From the NCBI GenBank assembly GCA_002118135.1, contig BDIU01000374.1, forward strand, positions 380 through 64,379: DNA of 64,000 bases, given 5' to 3'. Below, in pieces: positions 25,501 through 35,300 of the stretch (positions within the stretch are counted from its first letter, which is position 1; each line of letters begins with the position of its first letter). The DNA comes from Trebouxia sp. TZW2008 (taxonomy: Eukaryota > Chlorophyta > Trebouxiophyceae > Trebouxiales > Trebouxiaceae). Made by a program: the position numbers and the translations under genes. Below the pieces are notes generated by a model. It searched no databases, was not told the DNA's origin, and saw only the letters and a program-made list of their open reading frames with translations.

Positions 25501-26122
25501 GCAAATGTCACACTTGATCACACTTGGTACCTTGGACTCACTGCTTGTGTTGCTGCCTTGCAGTCTTGGTGACAAGCAAGCGGTGCCAGGGCAAGAGAGT
25601 CAGCTTGATGCAACAAGGTCTATGAGGTGCCTGTACAGTAAGAGGTGCAGAGACCGACCAGGAGTCAGCATTCCTGCTTTGGCTGTGTTTCAAGACGGGT
25701 CCAAACCTGAGCCTGTGCTCATCTATTTTGGCATCATTGACTTTTTGCAGGTAAGATGTGCTTCTCTGCTGACCTGACTGATATTGTGTGGGAATGGTTT
25801 GTACAATGCCTTGTGTGCACATGAGTTGTTCAAATCTGTTCATTATGGCATTTGATAATGCAGCAGTTTCAAACACTTTGTGTGCTTGGTCTTGGTATGC
25901 GTGAAGGTGGCTGCTGCCTGCAGTTTCATTTTACAAGTTCAGCTTGGCAAAATGAAGATGAGCATGCCCTGAACTGTTCTGCAGGAATACCGGACTAAGA
26001 AGCGGATGGAGCATGTAATGAAGGCAGCTGTCTTTGGAGGCAAAACCATTTCAGTTCTTGATCCTCACAGATATGCCAAAAGATTCAAGCACTTCATGGA
26101 GGATCTGTTCATCAGGAAATAA
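13550..26122 (+). CDS. PIP5K: PIP5K-B: membrane domain, MORN repeats and type I PIP kinase (14 exons)
   Basis: Exons: 13550-14569, 15011-15251, 15784-15902, 16125-16339, 17610-17727, 18108-18241, 18856-19075, 19757-19885, 20566-20742, 22176-22410, 22789-23575, 23979-24188, 25564-25750, 25985-26122. Phases agree throughout, giving about 1309 aa. Exon 1 (residues 1-340) is hydrophobic with about six to seven membrane segments built on a repeated CSLxGFxxY motif. Exons 2-4 give three MORN repeats (EYYGEW, DRYEGEW, SFFGTW) and IFLRDYEYGVM. The kinase follows with [41 protein letters not shown] and YFGIIDFLQ. The segment KKRMEHVMK keeps the type I Glu. A long Gln/Pro-rich insert (exons 10-13, about 450 aa) splits the kinase. 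The exon 9 donor is GC. The link of exon 1 to exon 2 rests on a phase-0 GT-AG junction. The alternative is a separate 405-codon gene ending at 14767. Confidence 0.88.
15340..15625 (+). repeat. Two downstream copies of the 3' edge of PIP5K-B exon 2
   Basis: The exon 2 end (GGCATGTTTGTGTCTCAxACAG followed by GTxTGTTG) recurs at about 15354-15384 and 15579-15610 inside intron 2. Each copy has an intact-looking GT donor. Confidence 0.9.
15630..15760. repeat. (CTGT/CTGC)n low-complexity tract
   Basis: Pyrimidine-rich TCTG/CCTG tetramers fill the end of intron 2 of PIP5K-B ahead of the acceptor at 15783. Confidence 0.95.
16740..17609 (+). repeat. Six upstream copies of the 5' half of PIP5K-B exon 5
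   Basis: Acceptor-plus-exon copies begin at 16749, 16877, 17034, 17198, 17322 and 17486; the seventh (17610) is the only one with the full exon and a matching donor. Spacings are 128, 157, 164, 124, 164 and 124 bp, so a 288-bp two-unit block was itself duplicated. Most copies keep TTTGCAG and an open SYDLMRELQLGI peptide. Confidence 0.95.
18690..18800 (+). repeat. Upstream copy of the 5' half of PIP5K-B exon 7
   Basis: 18703-18797 repeats exon 7 from its CAGGGCGCTGCGCCTGCT start through the IKTVQQEE codons. The glycine-loop codons have decayed (SPGKIWQH instead of SPGKSGSA). Confidence 0.92.
19110..19200. repeat. (GTCA)n / (ATTC)n simple repeat
   Basis: About 13 tandem GTCA units, then TTCATTCATTCA-like units, in intron 7 of PIP5K-B. 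Confidence 0.97.
19655..19715 (+). repeat. Upstream copy of the start of PIP5K-B exon 8
   Basis: GTGGTGATGGGCATTGTxTCC and ACTGATGTGCGACTGCAxC words repeat 19760-19815 of exon 8, about 100 bp upstream of it. Confidence 0.8.
20390..21095 (+). repeat. Copies flanking PIP5K-B exon 9 on both sides
   Basis: A decayed copy of the exon 9 5' half (20394-20500, starting GATCTGGACATAGACTTCC) lies upstream of the exon. Two copies of its 3' half lie downstream (about 20860-20935 and 21018-21092), both ending in ATCAAG or ATCAAGG followed by CAAGCCC. The GC donor is thus present in all three. Confidence 0.9.
21503..21678 (+). mobile_element. MITE, pogo/Tc1-mariner-like, copy 1 (in a PIP5K-B intron)
   Basis: About 176 bp bounded by near-inverted ends ACAGTAAATTCTC and GAGTTTACTGT, with internal GTCCTTACATCGAxTTGT words. 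A TA lies at the left end but not cleanly at the right. It matches copies at 33771 and 41600, which have TA on both sides. The element is too short to code for a transposase. Confidence 0.75.
21875..22130 (+). repeat. Two upstream copies of the 5' half of PIP5K-B exon 10
   Basis: Copies beginning near 21882 and 22017 share GTGCTGCAxAAAGTTG(T/G)GTCTGGCAT with the exon start at 22176 and decay thereafter. Confidence 0.85.
22614..22745 (+). mobile_element. SINE/LINE-tail-like dispersed element, copy 1
   Basis: Contains GGCGAGACAAGACTTGTG, CACACGCATCTAGCAC and TGCTGGAAAGTGTAACC followed by AT-rich (ATTGTTATT) sequence. The same core is present at about 41020, 42366, 44262, 47070 and, reversed, 56425. 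Confidence 0.55.
23815..24730 (+). repeat. Copies on both sides of PIP5K-B exon 12, including 178-bp units
   Basis: One copy of the 5' half (23818-23915) precedes exon 12 (23979-24188). Three copies of the 3' half follow, ending at about 24366, 24544 and 24726. The units 24189-24366 and 24367-24544 are each 178 bp and differ at only a few positions (two noticed by eye), so the duplication is recent. All end in a GACAG or GATAG followed by GTGCT donor. Confidence 0.95.
25024..25563 (+). repeat. Three upstream copies of the 5' half of PIP5K-B exon 13 (174/181-bp units)
   Basis: Acceptor-plus-exon copies start at 25028, 25202 and 25383, before the functional exon at 25564; steps are 174, 181 and 181 bp. 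Each keeps TTGCAG, TCTTGGTGACAAGCAAG and an open SLGDKQxxxGQxSQL frame. Only the last is followed by the conserved FGIIDFLQ codons and a donor. Confidence 0.96.
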
Positions 26123-26764
26123 GCAGGCGACGTCACTGCCAAGAAGCAGGGAAATTGCAACTAAGGATGGTCCCAGAGGTGAAACAGAGGGACGAAGGAA
26201 CTGTCAACTTCCTAAAGACGGGTGCTGGAATAGTGACATGGCGGCGCCAGACACACCAACAAGCTGCATTCTTGTGGACTGCTAGTAAGGAGACATTTCT
26301 CTTGAGAGCTGCAGCAGAGGCTGCAACAATGTACTATTGTGGCAACGATTCTTGTTTGTGTTGCTTCGGTTTGCCTCACTGACTGCGCCTTGATGGCATG
26401 CAAGTGCGCGTGAGGGGTCAATGAACTAGCACTGCAATAAATAATCTAGTTAGGTTTGAGTTTGAACGCCTGCAAGAAGCTGCACGAAACTTTGCTTTGA
26501 CTGTGCTGACTGCTCTTTTTTCGATAGTTTTTTGGGATAATAAGTTGGTCGAGCTGAGTCCTTCATCAGTCATAGTGGTTGAAATATAGCCTTATAAAAT
26601 TTACATGCGTCGAAGTTACGTTTGTCATTCTGCGCATGTCAAGCGCATAATATGGCATACGTTCAGCAGGCAAGCTGCAAGTCGGCTTTGCTGTTTTATG
26701 ACAAAACTTGAATCATTATCCTAAGTATGCACTGTTGTATATAATATATGGGTTTTGCCTCCAG
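26123..26764. other. Convergent intergenic region, PIP5K-B and adenylyltransferase 3' ends
   Basis: The two genes end tail to tail. The region is moderately AT-rich in its right half (around 26500-26750) with no open frame I recognise. I see no clear paired poly(A) signal. Confidence 0.6.
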
Positions 26765-28929
26765 TCACTTGAGACCTCCAGCAGCAGCATGTTGTGCTTC
26801 TGCTTGTCGCAACTTTGTTGAGCTGAGTTTATTGGCATCATCACTTCCCTGTCTGCCAACAAGGTCAACAGTCACTATTGTCAAAGGTGCAGACCCATGC
26901 TGCCTCCGCCATTCATTGATCTCTTCTGCACCTTTCGTTGTCTCTTTTGAGACTACAAGGGCCTGCATTTCTGCTATTGTGGCTGCGCCTGTAGGCTCCT
27001 ACAGCATACAGTGCCACCAGATTCTACATAACCAATATGGATTGATTGCATACCATGATCAAACAATCTGAACGGCTTGTATTGCTGCCTCCTCATGTCA
27101 AACAAGCTCATTGAGTCTTTGAATGCGAGCAGGAATGCATCATACGTCCCTGGACGTCATGCCTAATCCAAAAACAAACTCTGTGATTGCTGCTCTGCAT
27201 CTGATCATCGCTGCTGGCTGCCAAATGCATGATAGTCATATGCTGTCTGACCGAAAACGAGCCTGGTCAAACAATGTGACTTTGCTTCCATTGACGCAGA
27301 GTGACGCGATTTTCACAGGGCAATCACAGTGTCTAGCCTGATGCAGGTAATACCTAGCAGGGCAGGCCTAGCGAGTCATGAACACACATAAAAATGACAC
27401 CCATGCGCTCTACCCCCAAGATTGCAGTTGGACCAAGCACAGAATCATAACTTGCCAGCGACCAAAAATTTGCAACCTACTTCAAGCAGCTAGCCTCTTT
27501 CATGACAAGCTGGCTGTACCTTGGGGTCTCTCAAGGCTGCAGTCTGCACTTTGAGACCTGGCCGCACCGCATGAAGGAAGTGGACTGCTGCCTCCGCCCT
27601 CTGCTCATATGGCTGCAAGAGCTCTGCGTGCTCCTTGTGTTTTAGCAGAAGGTCACCTGCACACTGAAGGCAGCTACTTGAGGCAATCAGACATTCATGA
27701 CATTGGTTTCGATCGATGGTCCAAGACTTAACAATGGTCAGGTGCTGCTTGGGCTGTTGCAGGTGTATGCAGAGGTGACTTGCAATTGCTGTGTACTGGT
27801 AGCATGGGTGTTGCTACAGGACTTGAATGCAATGCAGACTTTCTGTAATACACACTTGCTTGCTGATATCAACAGGAGAAGTATGTTGCTGATACCATAC
27901 TTGGCATAAAACAACACAGCGTGACAGCACTCAAATTGGTAAAGTAGGGCGATACTTGTGACGCCTATGAAAGCCATTGAGGTGGTGACCAAGGCAGTTG
28001 CTGCCAGCAGGATCCGATGACCAGCATGGAGCCTGTCAAAGGTGCCTCCCACTGCTGTATTGCTGAAGAGCAGCTGTGCATCTGGTATATTGGCTTGAAT
28101 GGCATCTGAGGGTGCTGTAGGGTCAGTGGGGACCCCATCACAACCTGCAGAATTTAGGCCAGAAGTGTCAGCAGAACCAACAAAAGCAACATGCTCAAGT
28201 GTCATGCGGTTGCTGTGCTTGCAAACAAGTACTAACAAACAGCAACAAGCTCTTATTGTTTTGATCTGCATGCCTGAAGGGACTGGCATTCTCGTTCAGA
28301 AATACAGCATGCAATTTTGCTTGAGCTCTATGCTGTGACTTACCTTCGGACACTGACTCTCTATCTGGGCGCAAGGGATGCAACAACACAGGAGGCAGCT
28401 CCCCAGCTCTTCTAAAATTCAGGTCTTGGGTGAGTTGTCTTGCTTTGCCAACCCGGCATGCTCCCAGAACGCTTTGAAGCCCCTCGATCATTGCCACCTG
28501 ATCTGCAGGGGCAGGCGAAGCAGGCTTGAGCAGCTTGGCAGCGTACGCTGCAGGCTTACCGTAGCCGCAGAAGCCTCGTAAGACTTTGCACGCTCATTGA
28601 AGCTGGTGAAATCACCTAAAGACCATGATGCGAAGGGGAACAGCGGAATCAATTCGAGCTGAGGCTGAAGAGCAGCAACCTCGTTGAAGTATCGAGCCAG
28701 CAAGGCAAGCGTTCCGACGTCTGGTCCTTGATGCGCTTGCTTTCCTGCGCAGAGGACGTCTTAGTGCCAACCATCACGCAGAAATACAGCGCTTGAGCGA
28801 GTTGATCAGTGCTCCACCTTCAAAGTAGACGTACAGCCGTGTCTTGGTAACAGATATCGCAAGCCTGATATTCGTCTGCCAGTCGGGCGATGGATCGTCG
28901 AGATCAACTGCGATTAGGTTGACGTTCAT
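26765..28929 (-). CDS. COAD: Pantetheine-phosphate adenylyltransferase (CoA biosynthesis), 6 exons
   Basis: Transfers AMP from ATP to 4'-phosphopantetheine, giving dephospho-CoA. Exons: 28929-28818, 28744-28560, 28497-28344, 28144-27956, 27656-27520, 26998-26765; phases agree, giving about 336 aa. The nucleotidyltransferase core holds VGGTFDRLHAGHR (the T/HxGH site), GVTSDLLLKHK, PYEQRAEAAVHF, LVVSKETTKGAEEIN and the C-terminal KLSSTKLRQ (the ISSTxIR equivalent). About 150 residues precede the core. Their sequence is unfamiliar to me; animal bifunctional CoA synthases also have an N-terminal extension, but no dephospho-CoA kinase follows here. The ATG at 28929 was chosen because a stop lies upstream in frame for only a short distance and the next usable codon is TTG; exon 1 is the least certain. 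The introns lack the exon-copy repeats seen elsewhere in the window. Confidence 0.87.
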
Positions 28930-29356
28930 ACGTTGGGCCAGGAAGTTGCAGCCTACCCCCGAGCTCGCGATATGTGTGTGTGACTGCAGAGCGCTTGACA
29001 ATCACACGACGCTGTAGCTTGCGATTGCATTTACTGCACTGGATGTGCTTGAGTTTGCGCTGATTTACCAAGATTGCGTTTGTTTTGCGCAAGCGCTCGA
29101 CATGCAAAGTGCGAACAACTTTGACTGAGAAAAGGACAGAAGATACTGAAAAAAGAAACAACGAGGAAATGTGCTCGTGAACACAATTGCAATTTTAGCC
29201 GTGAGCGCTTTTGGTGCATGACACCAACGTCATCGCTCTTACACTCTGAAACAGATCTGCAAACTTCCTGAACGCATCGATCGGGATCGGAGCAGTTGAG
29301 ACAGTGAGCCTGAGCGGCAGACTTTCTGCGCTGGCGACCTTGATCGCTGCAGATCA
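28930..29356. promoter_or_regulatory. Divergent intergenic region, adenylyltransferase / coiled-coil gene
   Basis: 427 bp lie between oppositely facing start codons. ORFs on the minus strand here (about 85-115 codons) resemble no family I know. A bidirectional promoter is inferred from position only. Confidence 0.45.
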
Positions 29357-32300
29357 ATGGCGCGGACAACGTGTGCGGCATTAGGGCTTGCGCTTGTGCT
29401 GCTCGTAGGGCAAGCTGCCTACGTACATGCTAGGGACCAAGTCGATGTGGCAGGATTGCCTGTCGAGGTAACAGACCACTTGCTGACGCCGCTAGTGTGT
29501 TGACCTAACGAGCGCAATCAGCTTGGCTGACTGCTCTGCAGGAGCAGCTCAACTCTTACAAAAGCCAAGCAGGAGACTATCATAAGCAGATTCAGGTACA
29601 AATGTAAGCTGTATTCACTCCATCAGTGCCTTTCCCTGGCAGTCTCACGGCTCCTTGCTGACTGGCAGGAACTGGAAGCATCCAAGGCGAAGCTGCAACA
29701 GGAATTCACTCAGAATGAGGTCTCGGTCCAGACCCTCCAGGTGATGGTTGTCTGCATAAAAGTGCTCTTTTTCTCCCTGTAAGGCAGACTCAAACCTGGG
29801 TCTGTTGCAGAGTGTTGTCAAGGAGCAACAGAGAAGAGTCAGCGCTTTGGAGACTGAATTGAAAAACAAGGACTCTGCCCATGGATCCCTGCAGACCAAG
29901 CTTGATGAGCTTCAGGTAGACGTTCTGCTTGCAGCAAACAGCGTTGCAGTTGTGCTGTCCTAGGAAACAGCCGATGCTGTTTGAGCCAAGCTTGTACTTC
30001 CTGCTATCTGATCGGTATTGTACATGACCACATGGTGTGAGTCTCTAGCTGCTGCATGGGAAAGCATCAAGCAGCATGAGGCTCAGGTCATGTGATTATG
30101 TCTGCAGACCAGAGCAACAAGTTTGTCCTAAAGCGGCATCTGGAAGCTTATGTTCCTGTGACAGCCAATGCTGTCAGGCGCAACCGTGTCTGCAGGCGGT
30201 GGCAAGTCACACATTATGCAGCTTTGTTGCCTTCTATTGCTGCCATATATCATCCCAATTGTGCAGAACTGCATTGAGTGCAGGCAAGCGTGACTGGAGC
30301 ATCATTAGGTGCTCAAGAGGATGCTGTTAAGGCTTGATGTCTTTTGTCGCAGCACTCATTGCTGCCATTTATGGGCTGTCCTTTGTAGATGTTGCATCGG
30401 GCGCAGGCAAGTGTCACTGGGGCGTCATCAGGTGCGTTGCCAAGGCTGAGTCCAAGGTGGAAATTTCCTGACGCAGGGGCCAGTGCTGCCAGAGATCAGC
30501 CCTAATATGCAGCTGTTGTGATGTGTGCAGGCGACTGTTACTGGAGCTTCATCAGGTGCTCAAGAAGATGCTGTGAAGGCAGAAGCTAAGGTGCAAGATC
30601 TGCAAGGCCGCCTCAAGATTGCAGAGCAGGAGAAAGCAGCTGCTGAAAAAGCACAGCAGGTCAGTGTGGCCTGAACACCTTCCCTGACTAGACGTCTCAC
30701 ACATACAGGCAACCACTTGCTTCTGATTGCCTTGACCAACTTGATCTCTGGCGCTGCAGCCTCTTATTTATCAAATGCAGAATTGCTCTCCCCATGACAA
30801 TACAAGCAGACTCAACGCTGGCCCAAGATGGTCAAGTGCTATTTGGACGATGCCAACTTTGCATAAAATCCAAGCTGCACCATGCTCGAAACGAGCTGTC
30901 ATCAGCAGCCCCTGTGTGCGCAACAGCCCTCTCAGCTTTCAACATGAGATGTAGCAGACTGCTCACCGTCTGTTTGAAATGGACGAGTCGTTGCAAAGCC
31001 TTAGTCTCATAAACACAATAATGGACATTTTGATAGGGAGGCATGCCTTGCACAGCGCTTGTCTGGTGTGAGGATGTTGTGAGCGACAACTGCACAAGCA
31101 AAGTGTCTATTATCACTCGTGACATATTTCTCAAACTAGACAAGCACTGTGCAAGGCATGCCTCCCTATCAAATTCAATGCAAAAGCTCCCTGGCGTCTT
31201 CTCTCTCATGCAGGCTGCTGAGAAGGATACAGGCAACTTGCAGAAAGAAGAAGACAAGGCTGCAGCGCACGTGGCAAAGCTCACAGACCGGGTGACAGCA
31301 CAAAAATGGAAAAGCGCTACTTGCTGCCTTCCATGCAGGCTGCTGAAAAGGATATGGGCAACTTGCAGACAGCAGTGGACAAGGCAGCAGCGCAGGTGGC
31401 AAAGCTCAAAGAACGGGCAAGGAAACTTGCAGCAAGGCATATGAGACATGAAATTTGCTGCCTTCCATGCAGGCTGCTGAGAAGGATTCAGGCAACTTAC
31501 AGAAAGAGGTAGATAAGGCAGCAGCGCACGTGGCAAAGCTGACAGAGCGAGTGAAGAAGGCAGAGGCGGGCCAGATTGAGGCCCAGAACAAGCTTGCCTC
31601 TGCTGGGGTGGAGGCTTCAGCTGCCAGGCGACTTGTTGAAGCTGTGAGTCACTCTGAATGTGTGATTTGAGCCCGTATCAATGTGTGATTTGAGGCCATA
31701 TCATTATGTGATCTGTATGCCACGCAGTGCGTGACTGGGCTCCATTGCAGTTTGAGTTCTGAGGGCAACATCTGACCTATACAAACACAATGCAATCAGG
31801 AAGGTGCTGCCAGTCAAACAAAAGAGCTTTGAGAGATCAAAAGGCTGTGCTAGCGATGCTTTGCATGCACAATCATTGCCCTCATTGAACTCTACTGATT
31901 GCAGCCATGGTGTTTCTGCAGTGTTGTTTGCAATGCGTGAGGCCTTGTCATCCTGTGTTGAGCCCTGATGCCAAGTCAACATTAACCAGTGCTCTGCAAA
32001 CTAATCAGTCAAGCCCGCTGTCATTGCAGACTGAAGCCAACGCTGCAAGCCGGCGTGATCCTTCACACCTGTATCCTTTTGCAGACGCATCAATGGCGTG
32101 CTTGCTTGCAGGCTGAGGCCAAAGCTATTTGCAATGAGTCAGGTTATCGCAGTTCATGCTCATTGCATATCCTCCTGTATCCACCCTTACCTTGTTGCCC
32201 TTGACCCACTCAAGGACACTGTCTCTGCAGGCTGAAGCCAAAGCTGCAGAGGCCTCTGCTCAGGCTCAGGAGTACTACCACAAGATGACCAGCAGCTGGA

Positions 32301-35300
32301 CGCCGCACTGGCTGGAGGCACGCCTCAACCATGGTTCCAGCTGGGTTTCGAGAACTCTACTGGCGGACAAAAGCGGCAAGCAGAACACTGTGGGGCAGTA
32401 CGTGTCAATTGCTAAGCTCAAGCTGGCAGCCTTCTGGAAAAGTGTCAAGGTGCGGAGGGCTCTGCATGGGTTTGATGTGCTGCTCCTCGTTGGATGCATT
32501 GATTTGATCACCAGATCAGTGTGATCAGATTCACAGGCTCTCAAGTTGTCGTGCTGCTGACATAGTGCTTGCAGCATATGAATGCAGCCTGACTTTGTCA
32601 CATGACCGAGCTACATGTGCATCACTGACAAGTGCTGGCATCACATTGAATTAGCTTTGCTTTGCAATGCTGCTCTTGTTGTTTGAAAGTGTGTATAGCT
32701 GTGGTTCAGGTGCATTCGCTACAGTCTGTGGCAATCTTGACAGTCTCTGCCATAACGTTTCGCAAGACTCAAGTTCCAGAAGAACGCATGCCTCTTGCTT
32801 TGGACCTGCCATATACAACCTGATTCCCTGTGCAGCCAAAGTCATGCTGATCATGAAGACCTTCCTGTTCCACACAGACAAGCAGCTGAGACCTCACCTT
32901 ATCACAGCTAACAAGCACAGCCCGAGGCTCAAAGTACGGAGCATGGGTGGCAGGCGTGGCTGGCCAGCAAGAAGCAATACACTGCCTAATTGACTTATGC
33001 TGAAAGCTTTTGATTCATACAGAGCTTCCCGTTCCACACCAACAAGCAGCTGGGACCTCATCTGACAACAGGCTGAGGGCTGGAAACCCAGAGCAAGCAG
33101 CTCAAGTGGCCAGCAAGAAGCACTACAATGCCTTCTTAGCTTGCGCTACATATCTGTATCTCATGCAGAACTTCCTGTTTCATACCAACAAGCAGCTGGG
33201 ACCTCACCTTACAACAGCCAAGAAGCACAGCCTGAGGGCTTGGGCCCAAAGTAAGAAGCATGGGTGGCAGGCATGGCTAGCCAGCAAGAAGCACACCAAT
33301 GCCTTCCTAGCTTCACCTCAGGTCAGCTACATCCTGCAATCTTGGCTGTAAAGAGTTGGCTCTCTTTTGATAGTCCGCAGCAGTAGCTTGCACTTGTGTT
33401 CGCCTGAGAACATTGGTGGTTTGCATGTGTCATCTCTTGCCAAAAAGCTTGTGAGAGCTGCAGTTCTTTGCTCATTGCAACCTGGGCAAGGCATGAAAGT
33501 CTGCCAGGCAGTTTTGCTTCTGGATCTCAGCTCTATCAGCTGACTAGTGAGCCTGACTACATGTCATCAGATGCACATTGTTGTCAACAACAGCATCAGC
33601 GTCTGAAGCAATGGCATCCTATGCATCCACACCTTCCCTTAGAAAGACATGTCTCTTAATCAGTGCTTTTGTAGCGATTCAGCATGTATACAGACAGGGT
33701 TGCTTGAAGACAGTTCCGTGGTGACTGTACATACCTAGCAAAGCCCTAATCAGCATGCGTTCTACAGATACAGTAAACTCTCCTTGAAACTTGTCCTTAC
33801 ATCAAATTGTCCTTACTCAGAGGGCCCAGTGCGGTTAGAAAGCAGTGATTGTTTCCCAATGGCGCTGTCCTTACATCAAGATTGTCCTTTCTTCAAGTGT
33901 CCTTACAAAGAGAGTTAACTGTACACAAATCTCCCTTTTCTGAGCAGGATGGAGTGTTGCAAGTCAGCGGGCAGCAGTGGGCAAATCTGATGTTGTTGTT
34001 TGCGCACATATGTACAAAGTGTATCTCATGTCGGTGTCAAGTGCCTGCAATCAGCATACAATTTGTAGCAAGGCAAATTATGCCGACGTGTCAGCATTCT
34101 GCTATTGAGAGGTTGGACTTCAAGCAAACTTTGAGTATCTTGTATCGCAGCATGTCTAAGATGTTGCTCAACGTAGGTCAAGCAAGCACAGAAGAAAGTT
34201 TTGAGGCTGCGGAAGGATTTAGAATCAGCGCTCAGGACACAGATGAAGAAGTACCGGCCGCTGCAGCCCTATGCCAGGAAACCCTACACAACGTGGATAC
34301 TTTCAGTGACAGCAGCAGTACCGGTGCTCGTTGCTGTGAGACTTGTGTTGGCCGTCTTTGGAATTCTTGGTAAGCTAGATTCCCTCTCCTCTTGTGATTG
34401 TAATGACCGCATTGCTGTCAAGAGAGCCGTCCTTGGAACAAATTGTCCCCATTGCTGTGAGGATTATGTTGAGCATCTTTGAGATTCTTGGTGAGCTGCA
34501 TATCCTCTCTTTTTGTACTGGCTGTTTTGATTAACATCAAAGCTGTCCTTACACTAAATCGTCATGACTCAGAGGGACCAGTGCAGTCAGAATGCAGTAA
34601 CTATTTTCCACTTATTTTGTCCTTGCATAAAGAATGTCCTGTGATTTAGTGCCGTTATCGCGGAAAATCTCTGCATGATACAAGCTGCGTTAAAACAGTG
34701 CAGAACATGCCCATCAAACGTGAACAATGCATGTAAACGATGTTTATAACTTTTTCATGGTTACTGTACATGTGCACAGCAATCATGACAAGTTATAAAG
34801 CTTGTTTACATGCATTTGACGTTGAGCTGCTGGGCTTACTCGTCCGCTTCTGTCTTTGTGCTTGGCTGCTTGTTTACATTGTTTACATTGTTTACATAAT
34901 GCACAGCAATGATGCAGCAGGTGTTGCTGTGCTAGCTCATCATGCTTCTTTCACAAGCATCAAAATCAATTGCAAGCTATCTGCTTGAGCAGAGGGTGCA
35001 ACAGAGTATGCTCATCAAAAGCCTACCGTGTGATGTTTCTCACTGTTGGGTCGCTCCCCATCAACTTTTGTAAGGCCTTTAAACCCTTAATCCCCCCAAC
35101 AGGGATTTTTTTTTCGTTAGGGGTAATGAACAGAAAGATACGGAATGAGATGTAGCGCGCAAAGGCCCACCTGCCAATCCCTACCGTTTTGCTGCAAAGT
35201 GCAAACAATTTGCAATCCCAGCAATCAAAGAGTGCACTTGTAGAAGTGCAACATGTCAAAATGAACACTACTTGCGTTTGCTTGCGTTTGCCTTTTATGT

